Shown here piece by piece: positions 25,731 through 36,923 of a stretch of 64,000 nt of DNA. Positions within the stretch are counted from its first letter, which is position 1. Each line of letters opens with the position of its first letter. Source of the DNA: Microplitis mediator (lineage: Eukaryota > Arthropoda > Insecta > Hymenoptera > Braconidae); NCBI RefSeq assembly GCF_029852145.1, contig NC_079974.1:15189582-15253581 (forward strand), in the 5' to 3' direction. Both the position numbers and the translations under genes were made by a program. The notes under the pieces were generated by a model. That model had not been told where the DNA came from. It made no database searches and saw nothing but the letters and a program-made list of their open reading frames with translations.

Positions 25731-25756
25731 TGATTTAATCCGTCCATTTTTTTTAA

Positions 25757-25792
25757 TATAAATACAAGACGTTATCAATTAAAAATCATTCA
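25757..25792 (+). promoter_or_regulatory. Core promoter of knottin gene 1 (TATA box and initiator)
   Basis: TATAAATA at 25757-25764 and an initiator-like TCATTC at 25786, with its A at 25788, 31 bp from the start of the box. Spacing and motifs match insect TATA promoters. The same layout precedes genes 2, 3 and 4. Confidence 0.6.
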
Positions 25793-25830
25793 ATTTTGTG
25801 AAATCAAGTTTTTATTTTTTGAATATTTTC
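25788..25830 (+). other. Predicted non-coding leader exon, knottin gene 1
   Basis: About 43 nt from the predicted start site to a consensus donor, GTAAGT at 25831. It contains no ATG. The predicted leader intron is 25831-25940, ending 'ttttttcag'. The second exon starts at 25941. Confidence 0.55.
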
Positions 25831-25972
25831 GTAAGTATTTGAATTTCCATTAATATTTTATATATTTAATTTTATTAAAAGCTGTAATATTATTTTTCGA
25901 TGAGTTGGAGCGGAAATTTATCTAACATAAATTTTTTCAGTGAGCAAAAACTTTTTTTGAAGCTTCTAAATA

Positions 25973-26288
25973 ATGAATAAAATATTTATTATTTTTTTTA
26001 TTGTATTAATTGGGTTTGTGATGATTGAATGCAGAAATATTTATCCTCGTTTTCGTTATATGGTTCATCCTGCAACATGTCAACCATATTCTCCGGTAAT
26101 TTATAAAAATTTATTACAATTTTATTTCAAATACTACTTTGATGATATTATATATTATTAATATTTGTTATTTATATTTTTTATAGTGTGATTTTCACTC
26201 AGACTGCTGTGAAGGATGGAGTTGTCTCAAACCAAAAAATCATTTATATAAGTGTATTCGAACTCCGTCAATACCTCATATAGGATAA
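25973..26288 (+). CDS. Knottin gene 1: secreted cystine-knot-like peptide, two coding exons
   Basis: Exon A is 25973-26095 (41 codons), a 91-bp GT-AG intron is 26096-26186, and exon B is 26187-26288 (33 codons plus TAA), giving 74 residues. Residues 1-19 form a hydrophobic signal peptide. Seven cysteines follow that predicted signal: one at residue 20 beside the likely cleavage site, then C-x5-C-x5-C-C-x4-C-x9-C. The last six have the spacing of inhibitor cystine knot (knottin) peptides. The chain ends P-H-I-G, so the terminal glycine could serve C-terminal amidation. The peptide is presumably secreted and disulfide-bonded; its target is unknown. Knottins include venom peptides, antimicrobials and protease inhibitors, and the cysteine frame does not separate these. 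The exon join is predicted, not proven. AATAAA lies 80 bp past the stop. Confidence 0.8.
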
Positions 26289-26367
26289 AAAAATAATTGT
26301 ATTTATCTATGTATCACTAATTTTAATCTAGTATTATGTCTATAACTTTTAAAAAACACTAGTCTTG

Positions 26368-26373
26368 AATAAA
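26368..26373 (+). terminator. Polyadenylation signal, knottin gene 1
   Basis: AATAAA, 80 bp after the stop codon. Confidence 0.6.
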
Positions 26374-26429
26374 TTTAAACTATTTGATTTATTAAAATTA
26401 AACACAATAATTTATTTATTATTCAATAA

Positions 26430-26948
26430 GTGGAAAAGGGCCGAGAAAAAATGCGGCTATCGAATTTTGAGAAATTATTTGAAATTCTAATTTATTACAG
26501 GAATCACATTTTTTATTTTTTCAAAAATTGCTTTTTTTCGATACTTTTACTCTCGATTTATATCGCTCGTAATATTTCTTATCGAAATTTCTACATAAAT
26601 CCATATTTCTTAATAATATAAAAAAAAATTACTTCTTTTTTTTGAGAATTTGGTTCTGCCCAAAAATAGAAAATATTTTTTTTCTTCATTATTAATTGGA
26701 AATTAGTTATATTGAATTTTTATTGAATCCATTCAAAAAGTAAAAAATTTTGCATTTTCCGGATTGAAATTTCAAAATTTCACCTCCTAAAGTCTTCTTT
26801 TATATATAATACAAATTACGCATAAATAATTTAGTCATTATAATTGTTCTCATGGCGCAATTTTTCGAAATTATGCTTTCATTTGCGGCGCAGGTCTGAA
26901 CAAAATTCCTTCGATTCAACAGTTTTAATATTTATAACGATTCACCTA
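26430..26948. other. No recognised gene
   Basis: An open frame at 26430-26621 is hydrophobic from AT-rich sequence and has no initiation, domain or splice context. Confidence 0.5.
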
Positions 26949-27200
26949 CACGGGGAAAATTATGCAATAAATTTTACTTGTTAATTGTGAGTAAAATTGG
27001 GTCTGGATGAATGATTACTCTTCCGTTTCTAGATAGTGTTCAATTAAGGAGTAAAAACTCAATTAAGAGTAATTTTTAAATAAAAAAAAGAAAAAATAAA
27101 TAAAAAAGAATCAGTTTTTATTCTATCCATATTTATTTCGTTTTTAGCTCGGATTCACTATAAACTGTAGGGTAAATTTCGACAAAAAATTTTTTCCGTG
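26949..27200. mobile_element. CACGG-type MITE with TA flanks
   Basis: It starts CACGGGGAAAATT and ends 'aattttttccgtg', with TA at 26947-26948 and 27201-27202. 252 bp without coding sequence, lying between knottin genes 1 and 2. Confidence 0.75.
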
Positions 27201-27792
27201 TACGTTTCTGACTTTCTGATGGAAAATTTATAATAATTAAGAATAATTATACATATTTCAATGAAAAAGAAATTTTTGCAAATAATTCCTGCTATTAATC
27301 TGTTTATGTTTTAACTTAAATGTCGTTTTAAGCTGACATCAAAATTAGTGTCAAGGTAATCAGAACAGCAGCTGTAATTTTCGTGATATAAACGATTGAT
27401 TATTAATATACATATATATACAAATATATAAAATTTTATGATTAATGATAATTTGACTCAGTAAAAATTCATTTTTTTCTTAGATGAAGAAGACTCACTT
27501 TTGCAAGCGATGATACAAAAAAAAACTATTCGTTGTAGAGAATATGAAATAATCAAAATTTGAATAATAATTTTTTATCCTATGTCACGTCCGTTATTAA
27601 GTTAATTTGTTTAGTGCGTAACTGAAGTAAAAAAACTCTGTTCCACATCCTGAGGAAATTCCAATTCTTATTAATAATATCGGGGTTTAAAATAAAAAAA
27701 AAGTTCTTTTTAATAAAAAGTATTTTTTTGGTAGTTAATAAAATTTTATTATCAGTAAATCATAATAATATATAATATAATGACTTTTCAAG
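27201..27792. other. No recognised gene
   Basis: AT-rich spacer upstream of knottin gene 2. Confidence 0.5.
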
Positions 27793-27830
27793 TATTTAAC
27801 CGATTAAAAAAATCTAATTGTGTCAGTTAA
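27793..27830 (+). promoter_or_regulatory. Core promoter of knottin gene 2
   Basis: TATTTAA at 27793-27799, a weaker TATA variant, and TCAGTT at 27823, a consensus insect initiator with its A at 27825, 32 bp downstream. Confidence 0.5.
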
Positions 27831-27912
27831 TCAAAGAACTCGCACGTTGTTAACACAATTACTACAATTATCAAGTGGTTAAGTGAAGTTAATTAATATA
27901 AAAATTGTAATC
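27825..27912 (+). other. Predicted non-coding leader exon, knottin gene 2
   Basis: About 88 nt ending at the GTAAGT donor at 27913. The leader intron is long (27913-28549) and ends 'ttttcatag', directly before the start codon. Confidence 0.45.
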
Positions 27913-28549
27913 GTAAGTATAATTCATTTTATATTTATTAATTAAATTAAAATTTAAATAATTATATATTTAGGCATAGACAAATGAAAAAATACTAATG
28001 AACTTGAATTATTTTTAGATTTTTTAATTAATCTTTGAAGCAATTCTGTTCATAAAATATCACCTACCACGTCATCAGTTTTATTTTTTTTGTACTTCGA
28101 TGTCTATTTATTTTTTGTTTAATTTAATTTTTATAATCGAATAATTTCAGTTTATTATTCAATGCGCGATTTAAATAAAACTGTGACGTAAAATTTGTTT
28201 TAATTAGTTAACAAGGTTCCAAAAATACTATTGGTTCAAAGATTTTGATGACTGATAATATTTTCCCCAGCAAGAATTTCCCAGCAATAATTTTCTATGT
28301 TAATTTACACCAAAATAAAAAAAAACAAATTAATTTGGGTTTTTTTTTTTTTCACGGGAATTTTACGATATTAATTTTTAATCTGGGATTTTCTAACCCC
28401 GAACATAATTTTGATAATTATTTTTATGAAAAATCAGTCATTTGAATTCGTAACAATAAATATCATCTTTTTTTTTGTTAATCTGAAGTAAATATTTTTA
28501 TTTCAATAATTAAATTTTTAAACTAATTTTTTTTTTTTAATTTTCATAG

Positions 28550-28853
28550 ATGGTGAATTTATGTTATATTATTTTAATTACAATTTTAATAACATCCATT
28601 GTCACAGAAAATGAATGTAATGTTATTAATGATCAACGATGCATGAACAAAAATTATCCGGTATTACAAATAATATTTTAAGTAACAATTAGCTCACATA
28701 AATAATAATTATTGATAATTAACGATTTCGTTTTATATATTTTAGTGCACTGATAGTGCGAAGTGCTGTGGAAATTTGAAATGCATAAAATACTCTACGG
28801 AATTTCGATCTTCCTGTAAACGATCAACAATGGCGATACCTAATATAGGATAA
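28550..28853 (+). CDS. Knottin gene 2: secreted cystine-knot-like peptide, two coding exons
   Basis: Exon A is 28550-28660 (37 codons), an 85-bp intron is 28661-28745, and exon B is 28746-28853 (35 codons plus TAA), giving 72 residues. The ATG directly follows the acceptor AG of the leader intron. A hydrophobic signal occupies about residues 1-19. Seven cysteines follow: C23, then x7, then C-x6-C-x5-C-C-x4-C-x10-C. The phase-0 intron falls just before the third of the seven, as in the other three genes. The end P-N-I-G resembles gene 1 (P-H-I-G), which supports genes 1 and 2 as sister copies and again offers a glycine for amidation. Function unknown. The 3' untranslated region carries an inserted element (28869-29378). 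The splice model is inferred. Confidence 0.8.
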
Positions 28854-28868
28854 TATATAACAATAGCA

Positions 28869-29378
28869 GAGGAAGGTGGGGCAAAACGGGGTACTTAAGG
28901 AAATACTAAGTTTTCGAGGACTCTAATACACAAATTTTTTTTGATTTTAATTATATTCAAAGTAAATAAAAAAAATTTCAGTTGCCGGTTAAACAAAAAA
29001 ATGTTCACTTTTGCGGGCAAAATGGGGTACCTTCTAAGGTGAAAAAAAAAATTTCTCCATATTAAATAAATTTGATTAAATTAAATTTTTTTTTTGTAAG
29101 TAATTTACATAAAGAAAAATTAAATTTTACGCCATTATTGGATGCAAAAGAAAAAAAAACAAATTTTTCATAATTTTTATCATAAAACAGAAGCCATTAA
29201 CAATTTTCGACTAACACTCGATTTTTGAAAAAGTTCAACAAAAAATATTCAAAATAATGCTCAATTCTATTTACAAAAGTGATTTTGGAATGTTTAAAAA
29301 CATTTAAAAAATAATTTTTTTTTTTATAAAATTTTGGGAGTACCCCGTTTTGCCCCCCCCCCCTCCCGACCTTCCTCC
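28869..29378. mobile_element. GGGGCAAAA element in the 3' UTR of knottin gene 2
   Basis: It opens 'gaggaaggtggggcaaaacg' and closes with the inverted relative 'taccccgttttgccc' through 'cttcctcc'. The flanks read 'caatagca' and 'aatagtaa', a likely 7-8 bp target duplication with one change. It is homologous over most of its length to 30861-31384. About 510 bp, no ORF. It begins 15 bp after the stop codon of gene 2 and lies before its AATAAA at 29404. Confidence 0.82.
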
Positions 29379-29403
29379 AATAGTAATGATTACTTATAAA
29401 ATG

Positions 29404-29409
29404 AATAAA
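29404..29409 (+). terminator. Polyadenylation signal, knottin gene 2
   Basis: AATAAA, about 550 bp after the stop, but only about 40 bp if the inserted element is discounted. Confidence 0.45.
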
Positions 29410-30860
29410 CTATTTTAAAATAACAAACTGTTTAGATTTTAAAAACTTTTAAATGTTTAAAGCAACGATTAAATTAATTATAAAACAAGTTTTCAAATTG
29501 AATGTATAATAAATATGAATAATGACCAATACGCGCAGTTGAATTGATTACAATCACAAAACCTGATGTTTATAATAATAATTATTATTGCAAACACATC
29601 TGCAGTGAGTAATACAATGACGAATCATTCAGCTTCATTGATACTCACTTTAATCGGTAATTGCTGTATATCAATTATGCTATACATATATAAGAAGACA
29701 CGTGACAAATAATTGGCACTAAAATGCTTATTTTATTTTTGTATAAATTATTTAATATTTACTTTTAATTGATTGATAGCCAGATACTTTTACTTACGAG
29801 CTTATTAACTTAACAATGTCTATTATAATTTCATAGTTTACTTATTATTTATAATACGTAACAAATTGCTGATTATAATGATTTATGATACTCATAGTTC
29901 AGACATCAAGTCGACATTGTTACACCTTGAAATATGTGGGTGCGTTCGTAGTTCTCGATTGTAAAAAAAAAAAAAAATTATGAAACAATTTATAGACCCT
30001 GCATACTTTTCATTTTATATACATTAGTATTTATATATATTTATCTTAATAACAATAATAATAGTAATGAAGTGGAAAAATTAAGTCTTGATCTAAACTA
30101 ATTTTTGATTTAAATTGTTTATATTTTTATCAGTGACATTTTAATTTCTAATGCAATCATCGCTAGGCTAAAAATTTGATGTAAACTTAATAATGATTTT
30201 GTAAGAAATCAAAACATCGTTGATGTAAATAACAAATTGTGTAAAAAATAAATTTAGATCAAGATTTGACTTAATTTTTCACCTTCAAAATTTTACAGTT
30301 ATTTTTTTTAGTCAATAAATAAATGAAAGGAAAAAAAATGAAGACAAATAATAGAAAATGACATAATTAAAGAAAGTATAAAAGTAAATATAAGCATGTG
30401 ATCTCATATTATTTACCAGTAAATTGATATTGAAAATAGACATGAGGGCATACACGGTATGAAACATATTTAGTTGTGTATATAATATGTAAATTGTCTT
30501 TACTCAATGATTTATAAGAAATATCAAAGGCTTTTCGATGGCATTTATTACAACTCACAATCTCAAGTACAGAAGCATTAAGTAGACATATTATATATAT
30601 TGTCAGACTATCTGATTGTTGTTTTTTAAAATTCAAATTACATTTGTATACGGTTTTATTAATTATCGGCTTGTACCTACGTACATCTTTTAAATAGTTG
30701 GCCTTGTCATTTCATAATTTTTTATTAATTTATATAATTTTATTCGAGCTCCACTTCATTAAACGGGTAGATTGAACATTAGGCAAAAAAAATATTAAAA
30801 AATCTCAGTTTTCACGGAATTTAAAAAAACTAAATATTATATCTTTATACATGCATATAT
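29410..30860. other. No recognised gene
   Basis: A TATATAAG at about 29688 resembles a TATA box, but no exon follows that I can support. The minus-strand open frame at 30409-30636 has cysteines but neither knottin spacing nor splice sites. Confidence 0.45.
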
Positions 30861-31384
30861 AGGGGAGGGAGGGGCAAAAGGGGGTACTTAAGGTGATACC
30901 AAGTTTTCGAGGACTCAAATCCGCAAAATCTTTTTTTTTTAAGATATTCAAAGTCAATAGAAGAAATTTTCAGCTACCGTTGAAAAAAAAAATTTTTCAT
31001 TTTTGCGGGCAAAGTGGGGTACCCCCTAAAAAAGGTAAAACAAAAAAATTTCTGGATTTTAAACGAATTTGATTAAGTTGAATTTTTTTGTAAGTAATTT
31101 ACATGAAGAAAAATTATATTTTACATGTTTATTGGAGACAAAAGAAGAAAACAAATTTTTAATAGTTTTTATCATAAAACAAACGTCATTAATATTTTTC
31201 AACTGACAATTGATTTTTGAAAAAGTTTACCAAAAAAAATTCAAAGTAACGCATAATTATATTTACAGAAGTGATTTTGGAATGTTTAAAAACCATTTAA
31301 AATATGAAATTTTTTTTTATAAAATTTTGGGGGTACCTCGTTTTGCCTACCCTACCCCCTTTTGCCCCCCCCCCCCTTCCCCTA
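30861..31384. mobile_element. GGGGCAAAA element, second copy
   Basis: It starts 'aggggagggaggggcaaaag' and ends in 'ttttgccccc' through 'ttcccct', flanked by 'tatat' on both sides. The internal order of motifs ('ccaagttttcgaggactc', 'ttttgcgggcaaa') matches 28869-29378. The open frame 31210-31458 crosses its end and is chance. Confidence 0.82.
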
Positions 31385-31896
31385 TATTTCATAATAATCG
31401 TTTAATTACACAACATAAAATAAAAAAAAACACAAGACGAACTCGAGAGCTCTTATAAATTTTCATTACGGCCCCAGTAAAAAAGTGAAATACAAATAAT
31501 AATAATTATTTTCTCGTATAATAATTATCAAAATAAATTTATTTTTACAACTCCCTACAATTATATTTATATCTGCAATATACACGTTAATGGTTAAAAT
31601 TTTAACGACCTACGAAATGTCCGCGGTTTAAATTGCAAGCGACGTTACGGAGATAAAAGTCTGCGGTGAACATGCTGAAGAATTTAATACGAATTGTTTT
31701 CATTTATTATCATATCATATATATAGACATATATACATATACGCATACATCTTGTAGTCTATTCCATCAAGTAAAATTCTCAAGGGTCTAAGTGTCATTC
31801 GGACACCCTCGAGATATTAAATTTTCATTTAATAAACTCACAACTAGTACACTATTACATATACTATATTTTCTATGTACATATATTTAATGTAAC

Positions 31897-31957
<61 letters not shown>

Positions 31958-32278
31958 TGTTCCTCTTTATTACAATATATACAATAATAATATCCCTGTA
32001 TATTATATTGAACCTCTTGTCTTTCCGTCTACCCACAATCGTTGTCTTAATTGCGCCAACGACTTAACGGTTATATTCTCTTCCCACATACTCGCTATTT
32101 ATATATATATACATATACATGTGTCTGTGTGTTGATTGTCGATAGCAAAAATAAAAAAAGTATTTAAAATTACATTATTATTATATTTCTTTTGCTAAAA
32201 TTTATGCGAAAGGTACAAATAACATATATAGAATGTCATAAATTGAAGGAGGATAAATGTATACACGTAGAAAAATGG
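31385..32278. other. No recognised gene; long TA microsatellite
   Basis: AT-rich with a (TA)n run at 31900-31951. The remainder shows no coding or structural signal. Confidence 0.5.
31900..31951. repeat. (TA)n microsatellite
   Basis: About 26 TA units. Confidence 0.95.
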
Positions 32279-32643
32279 CCCGGGTCAAAAACCGGGTTTG
32301 ATTTTGACTAAGTTGTCTTACTTAGTACTGATTTACGCCAACTAAGTCAAATTAAAGTCACGTTGTCTTAGATTTGATTTAAATATAAGTTATTAAAGTC
32401 AAATCCATGTTAACGCGACTTTAATTTGACAAAGTTAACTTAAATTTTTGAGTCAAATAAATCAAATACAAGTCAAACTTGACTTGAACTTGATTTAGTT
32501 GTTAAATTTTTAAGTTAAAAAAGTCGTATTGAAGTTGAAATAAGTAAGTGTGGCCAAAATCAAGTTAAGTAAGTTAAAAAAATTATAGCAGTCAAAATCA
32601 AATCAAAAAAAGTCAAAATCAAGTTATTTTTCTGACCCGGGGG
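32279..32643. mobile_element. CCCGGGTCA element (AAGTCAAA-repeat family)
   Basis: The left end 'cccgggtcaaaaaccgggtt' faces the right end 'tatttttctgacccggggg'. The inside is dense in degenerate 'aagtcaaa' and 'ttgactta' motifs. Relatives at 49915-50390 and 63182-63633. No coding capacity. Confidence 0.75.
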
Positions 32644-33160
32644 GCTTAAGAAATTTTCGAATTTTTATTATGCTGTCGACGAAACTGGAAACAGGAAGTC
32701 GAGTCGAGAAAAAATTATAATGCTATACACTACAAAATATTTTATACACTCAAAACTTAATCGTTAATTGCAATGGATATCATTTGTCTAAATTAGGAAT
32801 TATCGTAGAAAATAAAAAATTTCTAGAGGCTCACAACAATAATTACAGATCATCATAATAATTTTTTGACGACTCAACTTCTTGTTTCAAGTTTGGTCGA
32901 CAGCATAATAAAAATTCGTAAATTTCTTAAGAGAGTGAAATAGGTGATTTTCAAATGAACCGTTTTTACAGATAAAGATCCGAATTATTACTTATCGAAT
33001 GAAATGCTTCTCGTTCGGAAATTTAAGTTTATATTTGAGAAGGGCTCATTCGCAATTTCCATTTGCTAATGTAAATGCAACAAAGACCATTTCGTTTGTT
33101 CACATGTGTGTGAGAAAGAGAGTAAATAGCATATCCTCTTTAAACCCATTTTTCTACGTG
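32644..33160. other. No recognised gene
   Basis: A short inverted pair ('gctgtcgac' near 32672 and 'gtcgacagc' near 32897) brackets a variable stretch, perhaps a degraded element. The open frame 32999-33199 runs into the next element and is not supported. Confidence 0.45.
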
Positions 33161-33442
33161 CACGGAAAAAAACGGATTTCAAAATTTAGATATAATTAAA
33201 ATATGGAAAGTGAACCGAAACCATTAATGGATCCGATAGCTTTTACTGTTGGCATTTATGGGTGAAAAATTACTGTTTCATAAGTAGAAGATACAAAAAC
33301 TTAAGTAATTTTTAATTTATGATGGCATATTTTACTTCTGGAATAGTAATTTTTGAATTTTGTCAAACGTAAAAACTATCGAATCCATTAACGATTTTGG
33401 TTCACTTTTCACATAGTAATTTTTCCTTACTGTTTTTCTGTG
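33161..33442. mobile_element. CACGG-type MITE
   Basis: It starts 'cacggaaaaaaacggatttc' and ends 'ccttactgtttttctgtg', followed by TA. Inner arms 'gtgaaccgaaaccattaatg' and 'cattaacgattttggttcac' extend the inverted repeat to roughly 75 bp. 282 bp. Confidence 0.78.
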
Positions 33443-34767
33443 TATTCACTGAAATTAAAAATCCATTTATGTTTTAATGGTACTTTTAAAAACATATATA
33501 TTATACTAATGACTCGAAAAGTGCCAAGTGTTATCTAGTTTTAAAAATCAACCGTTTAATTTTGTTTAAAGTGTCAAAAAATACATTTAATGGGCACGTG
33601 GAGATACGTAATACGGCATTGTATTTAATGGTGTGTGCGTAGTGTACCTAGGTCTTACTTTACTAACGCGTATTATATATATATATATATTTTAGATCGT
33701 GGAGGAGAAATTATGGGTTAAAACGTTTATGTCGAATGATTGCCGGAGTGGCTCCAGCCGGGCGGACAACACTAAAGTAAAACCAACCTAAATGCTATAT
33801 ACTATACTAGGTTCAAGTGGTATATAGTTTGCACTTTAGTTCATTACTCTAGTCCCAGACTGCCAAAGTAAAGCTCTAAACCTCTGTAAACTCTCTCAAG
33901 TCTTTATTATTATTAGTTTTATTATATATTTTACTGGGTAGTCAAATATTTATTTTAGTTATAATTTTATTATTATTATTGTTTTAAAATAAAAAATTTT
34001 TACTATATTCAGTCGTGGAAAAAAATTTTAATGTGTACCAAAATAGGCTATTACTTAAATTGTTTCAGTTTTTTATGACTACTCCATTTTGCCGAAAAAG
34101 AAAAAAAAATTTGTCTGACAATTAAAAATATTGTCAAAACAAATAATTTATTATTTAAAAGGATAACGGTGACCAATTTTTTGAATCAATTTTATTAATT
34201 AATAGAACTTCAAACCATGAAAAGACCAATTATGGCTTTTTTTTTGGAGTCCTAAAAGACACCTAAAAATTCCGCTTTTCTAAAAATTCTTCGTAACTTA
34301 AAAATTTACTTTTCAAAATTTTCATTATTTCGAAGTGAAAAAAAATTCTATTCACTTTTTTTAGTATGAAAAAGAGAATAGCTGACGTCCCTCGAATGTA
34401 ATAGAAGTACAAGATTTAGTTATTTTTATTAAATAATTTACTTTTTTATTAAATATTTCTTAATGACAAATAAATATATTTGGTACAACTAAAAATGACA
34501 GTTGATTCAAATAATTTTATAATTTGACTTAAATATATAATTTATTTGTGGTAAGTAAATGATATATTTGTCGTAAAGATATTAAATTTGTGACGAATAA
34601 CAGAAAATTTGGTATTAATTAAGCACATGGCCCATCTAACCTTTATTTTCAGCAATCGGATCATTTCTTTACTCCAAATAAATCACCTATTTCGGGCAAT
34701 CAAATTGCTCATAATTGTATTATATCTTTCTCACAATTAAATATTTATTTAGCCATATCCAGATATA
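33443..34767. other. No recognised gene; GC-richer island 33590-33900
   Basis: The island includes 'gattgccggagtggctccag' and several 'actatactagg'-like phrases. It may be regulatory. No open frame of note. Confidence 0.4.
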
Positions 34768-34803
34768 CGATATCGTCGGCTCAAATAAATCTTTTTTTCA
34801 GTG
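34768..34803. mobile_element. Fragment of a CACTGAG-type MITE
   Basis: The sequence 'ggctcaaataaatctttt' through 'tcagtg' matches the right end of the complete element at 39807-40070. No left end was found. Confidence 0.4.
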
Positions 34804-35171
34804 TGGTAACCGTTTCTAGTACGTTTATGAAATATCATCCCATACCGTTATGGTAATGATTACTTGGAATTATGAAATATAGGCCCATACTTTCTGGGAA
34901 AAGTTCCCATAAGCATGGGAACAATTCCCATATCGCATGTGAAAGAATTATGGTATAATGATTACCATAATATTATGTTAATGGTTACCATAATGTTATT
35001 GTAATGGTTTCTATAATATTATAATAATGGTTACCATATATTATGGTAATGATAACTATATACATATGGGTGCCGTTCCTATAATCAACATTCCAAAAAA
35101 ACCGGTTACCATGCATTATGGGAACCATTCCCATAGTATATTATAATTGTTACTATAAATTTCTCTCCGTG
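34804..35171. mobile_element. Degraded relative of the CACGG satellite foldback family
   Basis: It has palindromic units such as 'taccataatattatggtaat' forms and ends 'tttctctccgtg' followed by TA. The left end is not clear. Related to 17896-19512 and 44003-44581. Confidence 0.6.
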
Positions 35172-35173
35172 TA

Positions 35174-36338
35174 CCAAAGTAATTTTTTTCTTCCCATTCC
35201 CATTCCGCCCGACTCTTCAGTCAAAAATTTATTTCATACCGTAAAAATGATTAATCCTTTTTATTTCTTATCGTATAATTTACTTAGTAATTCTTTACCA
35301 GTAGCTTATACTATTGGAAGAATAATTTTTTTATTAATGCTAAGGATAAATCATTTCCATTTTTCTTATCCAATGTAATAATTTTTGCGTGCAATAACTT
35401 TATTTTCTTGTCGTTTATGCCATCAAAATTTTAATCAGTATTTTTTTTAGTAACAAACAAAAATGTAAGTGGAGCTGAGGTAAACGAACCCAGCAATTTA
35501 TCGTATGTATGTAGATTCACTTAGCATAACCCTCTAATTCGCAAACGCACCCAGCGAGTGCAGAGTTTCCAGGGTTGAATTTACGAGGTAGACAACGGGT
35601 GTCAGTCTCTGAGGGCCGTAGAAAAAGCAATAGACTATGTAGACCATATAACAAACACAGAGGACAGTCTTATTCAGTATAGATATATAGAGTTATATTA
35701 AAGTAGTATAGAGAGGGTGCAGACGGCGCCGGAGTTCCGACAACCAGACTATCGGGGGCCACACGCACGTTGACCGTGAACTAGAACCCGTGTCAATAAT
35801 AAATCCATCTCACGTTTTTTCGTTCTTTATCTTTTTATTTTGTTTCATTTCTATTCATTCTCCCGTTAAACTCTTGCCCCATCGACCTTATCCGGATTTT
35901 TTCCGACCAGGAATTGCCGCGATCGATATCACGCGCAACCCTGCTATGCCATACGTGCACTGTTTGAAGGCTAGTGCTTTATCAGGCAGCCATGTTAGAG
36001 TTTCGCGATATAGATAAATGAGAATTTTAACGATCAAGATAAAAAGACGACCGACTAATTAGGGAAGAAATCGATAACTAAATAGACGTCGGTTTGAACT
36101 TTTTAAAGATTTTATACTACTCATACTTGTATAACAAGTAATTAACGATAGTTACTTTTTATTTTTTATGTAATGTCTTTTTAATGGTTAACTAATTGCA
36201 CCGACGTCTTTTAAATGACACCAAATAAATTTTTTTTTTATTTTAATAAGATGAGATTGTTAAATGTTAAAAAAAATTAGTGTTCTAAAAAGATAGCATT
36301 CAATTGAAAAAAAAAAAAACTAATTTTTTTCCCTAATA
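35174..36338. other. No recognised gene; GC-richer island 35460-36050
   Basis: The island holds 'gacggcgccggagttccgac' and 'cacacgcacgttgaccgtga'. Open frames at 35118-35378 and 35790-36017 have no domain. Candidate regulatory DNA or a non-coding exon. Confidence 0.4.
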
Positions 36339-36921
36339 CACTGTAAAAATAACCAGGATAAGTCGAGGCGGTGTAGGTGTTAAAGTTATCGGTGTTACAT
36401 TTCAACACCGAAAGCGGTGTTATAATAACACCGCCGCCGGTGTAAATATTCTTTACCGGTGTTAAAATATTTTTCTGTGTTGAAAATATTTAACTTTCTG
36501 AATATTTTTACTTACTCGATCACTACATTTAAACAATGATTTAATTAATTAATTTAATTATTGGTGATTGAAATGTTCGGCGTAAAATTGTGTAATTTTT
36601 AAATAAATTATATATAACATCAATAATTATTTAAATAGGTACATAGAGAAATTGATATTTCCTCCAGATAATATTTATTAAATTTTTAGATTTTTTTATA
36701 TATAATACATATTTTTTTCTAATATCTGTACATGGAGAAAAAATGTCAAGTAAATATGCCTGTGCAGCATAGTAATGTAATTATTACTATGCTGCCATAG
36801 GCATATTTACTTGACATTTCTCTCCGTGTACTTGGAATTTTTTTTGCACCTATTTAACACCGGTATTTTAACACCGCCCACACCGGTGTTATTTCATTTT
36901 AACACCACTCTTTTTACAGTG
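36339..36921. mobile_element. ACACCG-family CACTG element with nested hairpin, TA target duplication
   Basis: It runs from CACTGTAAAAATAACCAGGA to 'caccactctttttacagtg', with TA at 36337-36338 and 36922-36923. Near each end are GGTGTTA-type motifs. It contains the nested 98-bp hairpin at 36731-36828. At 36640-36641 it has a single TA where the 43.7-kb copy carries a 579-bp insertion. Confidence 0.88.
36731..36828. mobile_element. Nested 98-bp hairpin element, TA target duplication
   Basis: It starts CATGGAGAAAAAATGTCAAG and ends 'cttgacatttctctccgtg'. The stem is broken only by a few bases and closes on 'taatgtaattatta'. TA flanks both sides. The other host copy at about 46708 has one TA and no insertion. 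It resembles a pre-miRNA-like fold but is better explained as a mobile element. Confidence 0.88.
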
Positions 36922-36923
36922 TA

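Noticed and set aside
25973..26161. Unspliced 62-codon reading of knottin gene 1
   Set aside because: The last 21 codons are intron; the spliced form restores the shared cysteine frame.
30409..30636. Minus-strand frame with a hydrophobic stretch and cysteines, considered as a fifth knottin
   Set aside because: The cysteines do not show C-CC-C-C spacing and there are no matching splice sites.
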